Shown: positions 58,601-64,000 of the stretch, one piece after another | Layout of the letters: every line of letters starts with the position of its first letter | Position numbering within the stretch: the stretch's first letter is position 1 | Assembly (NCBI RefSeq): GCF_000237925.1 | Contig: NC_031502.1 | Coordinates: 51,101,120-51,165,119, forward strand | Source of the DNA: Schistosoma mansoni | Taxonomy: Eukaryota; Platyhelminthes; Trematoda; Strigeidida; Schistosomatidae | Direction of reading: 5' to 3' | Length of the DNA stretch: 64,000 bases | Notes under the pieces: generated by a model | The model's input: the letters and a program-made list of their open reading frames with translations, nothing else | What the model was told of the DNA's origin: nothing | Databases searched by the model: none | Position numbers and translations under genes: made by a program

Positions 58601-58836
58601 CTTTGAGGAAATCACCCAATTGTGTCACAAGACAAGCCCTCACATGGAATCCTGAAGGTCAAAGGAGAAGAGGAAGACCAAAGAACACATTACGCCGAGA
58701 AATAGAGACAGACATGAGAAGAATGAACAAGAATTGGATAGAACTAGAAAAGAAGGCCCAGGACAGAGTGGGTTGGAGAAAGCTGGTCGGCGGCCTATGC
58801 TCCATTGGGAGTAACAGGCGTAAGTAAGTAAGTAAG
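55636..58836 (+). mobile_element. RTE-clade LINE (SR2-like), full length, near intact
   Basis: A 3.2-kb insertion flanked by 17-bp copies of TAAGACACAAGAAGAAG (55,619-55,635 and 58,837-58,853). It ends in (TAAG)n, which merges with the target duplication. It starts AAACTCCGCCTGTAGC with a short hairpin (GTAGC...GCTAC) and a 174-bp leader. One long frame follows (55,810-58,827) with endonuclease and RT. The perfect target duplication and nearly open frame indicate a recent insertion, into the CR1 relic. Confidence 0.95.
55810..58827 (+). CDS. RTE endonuclease/reverse transcriptase, one nonsense codon
   Basis: A single frame of 1,005 codons from ATG 55,810 to a TAA inside the (TAAG)n tail, broken only by TAG at 57,712-57,714 (codon 635). 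The older copy at about 34,598 has TGG there (EQSFEWNLSLY), so this is a Trp-to-stop change. Residues about 25-280 are an AP endonuclease ([35 protein letters not shown]). RT follows: [34 protein letters not shown], then after the stop [23 protein letters not shown], and catalytic FADD ([11 protein letters not shown]). The C-terminus is [10 protein letters not shown]...[19 protein letters not shown]. It would nick target DNA and copy its own RNA. As it stands the product stops before the catalytic box. Confidence 0.95.
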
Positions 58837-58853
58837 TAAGACACAAGAAGAAG

Positions 58854-60310
58854 TGTTGGAACTTAGACATCAGCCTTGGCACAGCAACCACTAAGGAACG
58901 CTACAGGTCAGTAAGAAATAAATGTATAGTTAAAATTCGGGAAGGTCAGAGAAAATATGAAGTCCGGTTGACACAACCTGCAATCCAGCAGCCTAAGAGA
59001 CTATTCTCATACAAACATTACAGAACAAGGATGCAGCCTGGGATTCCCAACCTAGTTAAAGAAGGGAGTGGATCTGAATTGATAGAGGACGATCAGGAAA
59101 AAGTAGAGAATATGGCAAACTATTTTGGGGCAGTTTTCACTCAGGAGCCATTTCTAGACAAAGAACCAGACCCAAATACAGAGTCAACAAACCACCTGCT
59201 AACCGTGGACTTCAATCAAGACGATGCACTTGTAGTGGATGTCGAGTCGAGGACGGACTATGATCACCACTACTATTCGATTACGCGCCCCAAAAACGAC
59301 TTGGTTCCTTTGATAACTCGTAAATCAGAAGGCTTTATTAATCCAGAACAAGTATATTTATTGGCGATCTCGTGGTATCAATATAATACCCAGACGTGCC
59401 AAAGAGTACAGGCAAAATGGGCAGTGCGTGAGCAAGTTTGAACCAAACAAGGAGGATAGTGAAACAAGAAGTGAATCTGATACAGTTAAACAAATACAGT
59501 AAAACAATCTCTGGTACAATTGGTTACAACAATAATAATTGTTTCTGTTATTCCAATCGTGTTCTCATCGAGACTGGCCGGTCACTACACACTCAAGGCT
59601 CTTACCACCTCATATATGGAAAAGTCAGCAGCGGCAAATTGTCCCTACATGCACATTGGGGATACAAAGGTAAATAGGTACAACATCGAGGAAGTGTTTG
59701 TACTCGTAGTCCGGTCTCACAAGGATCTTGGTATGATAGTGAGTCATGACTTTAGGACCACAGACCAGCGCCGGGAGGTTGCAGCTAAGTGGTTAAGAAC
59801 ACTATGGGCTTTAAGACGGACATTCATCAAGTTGGATACTACAGTACACACAACCTTAGTGAGAACTAAGCTTGAGAACTGAATCTAGGCTGTAAGTCCC
59901 TGTTTAAAAAGTGACTCAGACATACCGAAAATAGTACGGATGGCGGTTACCCGTGCAATTCCGGAACTCCGGGGTTTACCATACAAAGAATGGCTTGAAA
60001 ATCTGGACCTCTTTACTCTGTCACGTCACAGATTTAGAGGTGATCTGATTTTGATGTATAGAATACTAAGAAATGATTTTGGACCTAATCTATTTTCTCT
60101 TTTTATTCCCACTGGATTGTAACATCTCAGAGGACATAGCAGGCGAGTAGTAAAGTCAAGAACGAACAGAATACCTGTAGCATACAGGTTTTCACACCGA
60201 GTCATCGATTCTTCGGACCTGTCACCCGGAGTAGTGGTGTCAGCACCTTCGATTGACTCGTTCATGAGAAGACTAGATACTTACAGAAGGATACCAGTAA
60301 AGGAATAACA
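58854..60310 (+). mobile_element. CR1-like LINE relic, right of the RTE insertion
   Basis: Resumes the interrupted CR1: YEVRLTQPAIQQPKRLFSYK and MANYFGAVFTQEPFLDKEPD (58,950-59,170) from the endonuclease-RT linker. It then passes at about 59,255 into some 300 bp of unrelated sequence. The C-terminal CR1 region follows (ATRAIPELRGLPYKEWLENL; RGDLILMYRILRNDFGPN; 59,580-60,290). The RT core is missing. Stops and frameshifts are many, so it is an old copy. Confidence 0.8.
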
Positions 60311-61366
60311 TAGGCCATAGGCCTTCTGTCCTTAGAACACAAATATGAATCTGAAGTTTGTTCAAGGTGTTTACGTTTCGTCACCGTTTATCATTGTTAT
60401 TTTATTTCTTCAGTTTCATAAAAGACCATTATGCATTTATATGCCCAATTTTACCATCCGTAATTCAGATATATAGCTAGAGGGCCAATATTTGTTGACA
60501 ATGTTCGAAGTATACACCAATTTCTAGTTGTCTGAAAGCGCTCAACTGGTATCCTTAAGGTCACTGCTGAGATTGGTTTGTTGTTATTGTGTGTAGTTAG
60601 GGTTCGTTTTTGGTTTTGAGCATAACAAATAAGGATATCGTTTTACTTCTATCGGTACGTTACTCAATATTTCATCTCACACATGAAGAAACTCCGATCT
60701 GGACTGTGTGGTCTTGTCATATATAATCAAGATTTTATTTTTGTTGTTTCCGTTTCACTGAGACTATTTTTACCACTCTATTAGATTCTGTATTTGGCCA
60801 AAAACATTTTCTAACATCCAGGTCAAATGTAAAAAATTAAGTGGTTCATACCCAATCTGCCTATTTTTTGGTAAAATTTTGTCCGGGTTGGGTTAATTTT
60901 GGGGAAACCGCCATAGTAAACTTTAGGAAGATGTTGGGGGAATGGCACAAAATCCCCAAAATTTCCCCAGGCCTGAGAAAAATGGTGGGTGAAAAAGAGT
61001 GGGTACTAGCGCACAAGAATACTCGGTGTTGGTTCTTAAAAACTTGGTACTTAATTTGATTAGTTCCTAATACCTTTCCTAAAGTCCTTGTGACTAACTG
61101 GTGGTGATGAAGCGCGTTGATATCATATGTGTAGAAGCAAGTCCCGATTGTATTGCGTGTTATCCATTTTCGAATAAATGTACATTCTGACTAGTAATTA
61201 GTAAAACACCTCAATTCAAACTAATAATGGTCGCTTAGCTGTTCAGGAGTAAGAGCGATGTAATTTTCAGGAGGGGGGGGGTAAAGCATATCACGGTACA
61301 AGTGAATGTTAAGTATTTTATTTTCAATTTGATATAATTCTTTTCCGTCCCTAAATGAATTTTCAG
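60311..61366. other. Upstream region of the kinesin light chain gene
   Basis: I see no gene or repeat here. The promoter of the kinesin light chain gene, or upstream non-coding exons, may lie here, but I can point to no clear element. Confidence 0.35.
61360..61366 (+). promoter_or_regulatory. Splice acceptor just upstream of the kinesin light chain start codon
   Basis: ATTTTCAG precedes the start codon by 27 nt. It could receive a 5' non-coding exon or a trans-spliced leader, which many schistosome genes use. Inference only. Confidence 0.4.
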
Positions 61367-61393
61367 ACTTAAGTTTGTCATGCTGCTTTGGTA

Positions 61394-61954
61394 ATGGGTA
61401 TGCCTTCTCATGTCAAGCAAAGTATTAAGCAAGCTCAACTTGTACTAGAGTCGTTAAAACACGATCATGAACAAGCCTTATCTGCCCTCAGTACATTTTG
61501 CAACTCAGAAGACAGTCATTCGTCACCAAATCTTAACACGAGTCTAGAATGTGAAAAAGTCTTTAATCAAGAGAAAATTCCAATAATTCAAGCTGCACTA
61601 AAACAAATCGAAAAGGGATTAGACGACTCGGAGGTTTTTTCTGTATAAAGTAATTTCTAAAAAAATGTTAAGGTCATGATTACATTTGCCAAATATATCG
61701 AACATTTGGAAGCTGAGCTGTTAAAGGTACAGTTGCACAATCAAAGGTTAACTGAGGAAACGTGTTGGCTTCGAGATGAGCTAAAGTACACACAAACAAA
61801 ATTAGAGGTAACTTTATTGTGGATGTGTATTACTGGTTAATGTAGGAAAATGAATCGCTGCTTGCTCAAACTGAAGTCGAGAAAAAACACCTTGAGTTTA
61901 TGTTGGATTTAAAGAAATACGACATATCTTCCAACAACTGTGATGCTGAAAAAC
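61394..61954 (+). CDS. Kinesin light chain, N-terminal exons (partial)
   Basis: Three exons: 61,394-61,633; 61,673-61,807; 61,846-61,954 (phase 1 out), separated by 39- and 38-nt GT-AG introns. They encode MGMPSHVKQSIKQAQLVLES, then the heptad segment GLDDSE-VMITFAKYIEHLEAEL, HNQRLTEETCWLRDELKYTQ, and EVEKKHLEFMLDLKKYD. The last parts match the kinesin light chain coiled coil (QENQWLRDEL, EEEKKHLEFMNQLKKYD in animals), which binds kinesin heavy chain. An acceptor (TTTTCAG, ending 61,366) lies 27 nt before the ATG; a stop in frame at 61,370 rules out coding further up that exon. The donor at 61,955 (GTAAGT) is strong. The TPR cargo-binding exons are not seen and should lie beyond 64,000. Confidence 0.88.
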
Positions 61955-62040
61955 GTAAGTTTCTATTAGTTTTCTTAAAGAAAGCATTTTTACTATGTGC
62001 TTTATAAACAGATTGGTCAGACGTCCAATTTTCTTTTTAG

Positions 62041-62277
62041 CTTTTTACGGAAGTGACGTTGGGACATGAGGTCAAATGTGGTTTATTCTTTACAGACGAG
62101 TACTTATGTGGTCCCACTGATTTATATTTTGATGCATCAACTAACTTCTTCATGGCCCTTAGATGCTTTAGCGTTGACCAGTCTGAGTGTAAGCTCGAAC
62201 TCCGTTTTACCTACCTCGGTTTGAGCAGCGAGGCAGTATCACTGGCTCTAAAAGTCGGCTATACAAACTTTTCCTAG
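62041..62277 (+). CDS. Possible further exon or unrelated ORF after the kinesin light chain exons
   Basis: An open stretch follows the acceptor TTCTTTTTAG (ending 62,040), and a second acceptor, TTATTCTTTACAG, lies at 62,095. From the second, joined in phase 1 to the 61,954 donor, the frame reads EYLCGPTDLYFDASTNFF, MALRCFSVDQSECKLELRF and ends VGYTNFS-stop. This does not resemble known kinesin light chain sequence. It may be an alternative terminal exon or chance. Confidence 0.25.
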   Translation, partial: LFTEVTLGHEVKCGLFFTDEYLCGPTDLYFDASTNFFMALRCFSVDQSECKLELRFTYLGLSSEAVSLALKVGYTNFS

Positions 62278-62280
62278 ATA

Positions 62281-63880
62281 AATCAGTTACAGTAAATAAT
62301 GGATAGAGTTTTAATGTGTAGTATGACAAGTAATGTCAACCTTCTTGGTTGTTTGTTAATTGTGAAATACATAGAGATTGCTCTTCGACTCAAGCTCAAA
62401 TTAAGTTTCCCCCAGGTTCCTTTTACTCGCAAACGAATTTTTTCAGGGTTCGGTAACGTCCCATATGTATAGTGACATAATGAAAACTAATTCGTGTCTG
62501 CGACAAAACTGTATTGGCTTGTGCTATCACTTTTTTGCAGCTCATTGAGTTGTGATCAGGAAATACTGGTAAGCATTTGAAATTTCAGGGCACCAGAAAT
62601 CTTTAAAAATTCCAGCAAAATATATCAAGCAAAGGTTAGAGATAAGAGTAAAAAGTTTAGCAATAAATAAATGGATAAATACAAATAATGTAGGACTTGG
62701 CACATATATGTATCAGTACGAGTTGCTTTATTTCCTAGAATAAAGTGATTTTCAGGATTTAAAGGAAGGTAGTATATTTGTATGGAGTCCACCAAATTGA
62801 GATCGGACTGATTACTGCTATGGCTCGAAATCAAAAACAGTGGCTCAGATTTGTTCACCTAATATGAATATAATTTCATACTTTCTCAAACCATACCCCT
62901 AATATTTACTCCTCATTGTCATTACTACTACATTATTCTGACTTTTTTACTATTTGTGTTGGTAATTCCATCTCATCGTATCATTGGGACTTGCCAACTT
63001 GAGATAAAGCGTATTTTCCCAAGGCTATGGACTGATTATGACTGACTAGTAAGCGTTAGAAAGATGCCATAATTTTATATACAGTGGGAAATTTTGCCAG
63101 ACATTTCATCCTAAGTGAGAAAAGAGACGATTCATATAGATTGAGATTTATATCAGACCATAGTTTTAGATATAGAAATTATATGGCTCCCGTATTCATT
63201 CCTAACAGCTTGTCAATCGCCTCCCACCAGATATTTCAAGTATTTTGCAAATACACTGAAACGGCGGCCTTGTTTCCTTACCATATTAAAGAATGTCTAG
63301 GAAATGTATCATGTTAGGTATAACACTTTCAATAATTCTCTTTAGTCCCTCCCAACGTCATATTTCTTATTGTGGCGAAAATAGTGGAGACAAAAAGACA
63401 AGCGAAAAATCTCAGTAAATAACTGTCTAAACCTATAAAGTTTGGGAGTTAAAAGTTGAGTAAATATTCTTGAAGATGATAAAAATGATCGAGGTGGGTG
63501 GGTCACTTTGAGGAATAGTTATTTGGCCTTGGGCTGCTCATCTGTTACTCACTACTTACCAATAGACAAAATGGTAGATAAATATCCGGGTTATATATGT
63601 TAGAAAAGTTAACAAGGTCTTAACTAACCTAAAACTGACGAGATCACTCGAATCTGAACTTTTGTGACGATTGGAGGAAGTCTAGGATGTATCTGCGTTG
63701 TCTAATTATAAAGCGTCGTAAAATTTGGTGCTGCAACTATTTCATTAGTTCTAATGAATAAGTGGCTGACAAATCCTTTATAGGCATAGGAAGCCTACTC
63801 GGTCTTTTGTCCCTTGGAAACTTCTTTGAGGGTTGGGGGGCATTGTATTTAGTACTAACGTACACCTGTTAATCGTCCTG
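62281..63880. other. Unassigned stretch, probably intron of kinesin light chain
   Basis: I see no exon with kinesin light chain TPR similarity. A 77-codon frame at 63,084 has no recognisable domain. Confidence 0.35.
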
Positions 63881-63884
63881 GGGC

Positions 63885-64000
63885 ATACGTTACCTACCAG
63901 GATATCCCATTCAACTCTATTCTAAGCTGTCCCTCACAGTTGTTTTCAAATGCTATTCATTCTTTCGATGTTTGCCTCCAAATTTCGGCCCAAAGTATTC
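63885..64000 (-). mobile_element. RTE LINE 3' fragment running off the window
   Basis: Minus-strand match to the C-terminal end of RTE: CATACGTTACCTACCAGG (diverged gap region), CAGTTGTTTTCAAATGCTATTC and TTTGCCTCCAAATTTCGGCC correspond to the KNWIELE and REIETDMRR coding region. It is decayed and continues beyond 64,000. Confidence 0.7.

Noticed and set aside
57843-58643. 266-codon minus-strand open frame
   Set aside because: It is the antisense shadow of the RTE reverse transcriptase; the plus frame has all the RT motifs.
63084-63317. 77-codon frame after the kinesin light chain exons
   Set aside because: No similarity to TPR repeats or to any family I know.
1-64000. CRISPR arrays, bacterial-type operons, phage or origin features
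   Set aside because: No regularly spaced short repeats and no bacterial gene organisation. The sequence is eukaryotic with spliced genes and retroelements.

Overview
This window looks like a piece of a schistosome (blood fluke) genome; the species is not resolved. The sequence is AT-rich and repeat-laden. It carries tRNA-headed SINE-like repeats with a hammerhead ribozyme (the Sm-alpha type known from Schistosoma), RTE-clade LINEs ending in (TAAG)n, CR1-like LINEs, and BEL/Pao and gypsy relics. Its two host genes have introns under 40 nt near their 5' ends and large introns further 3', as is usual in schistosomes.

Layout. Positions 1-22,100 hold no host gene I can support. They hold scattered repeats: hammerhead repeats, RTE fragments in both orientations, a 310-bp palindrome at 7.3-7.6 kb, and an LTR-like repeat present twice. 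A complete seven-exon glypican gene lies on the minus strand from 41,666 (start) down to 22,134 (stop). It encodes a predicted 657-residue GPI-anchored proteoglycan core, and its 10.8-kb fifth intron is full of repeats. From 42.4 to 60.3 kb there are nested mobile elements: a gypsy relic, a 5'-truncated CR1 LINE, a BEL/Pao element bounded by 352-bp LTRs and a 5-bp target duplication, a second gypsy relic, and a CR1 relic split by an almost intact 3.2-kb RTE LINE. On the plus strand from 61.4 kb are three exons encoding the N-terminal coiled coil of a kinesin light chain; the TPR part is not in the window. An unassigned exon-like block lies at 52,145-52,293.

The two host genes are divergently transcribed, about 19.7 kb apart, and are not obviously related in function. 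Glypican acts at the cell surface in morphogen and growth-factor signalling; kinesin light chain links cargo to kinesin-1.

Most interesting: (1) a second tRNA-headed repeat family whose 46-nt core folds as a minimal hammerhead distinct from the Sm-alpha one; (2) repeated head-to-head palindromes in both families, which put a hammerhead-like sequence on each DNA strand; (3) discrete insertions made only of the RTE 5' end, one of 134 bp with a perfect 11-bp target duplication; (4) an RTE LINE with a single nonsense codon lying inside a CR1 LINE.
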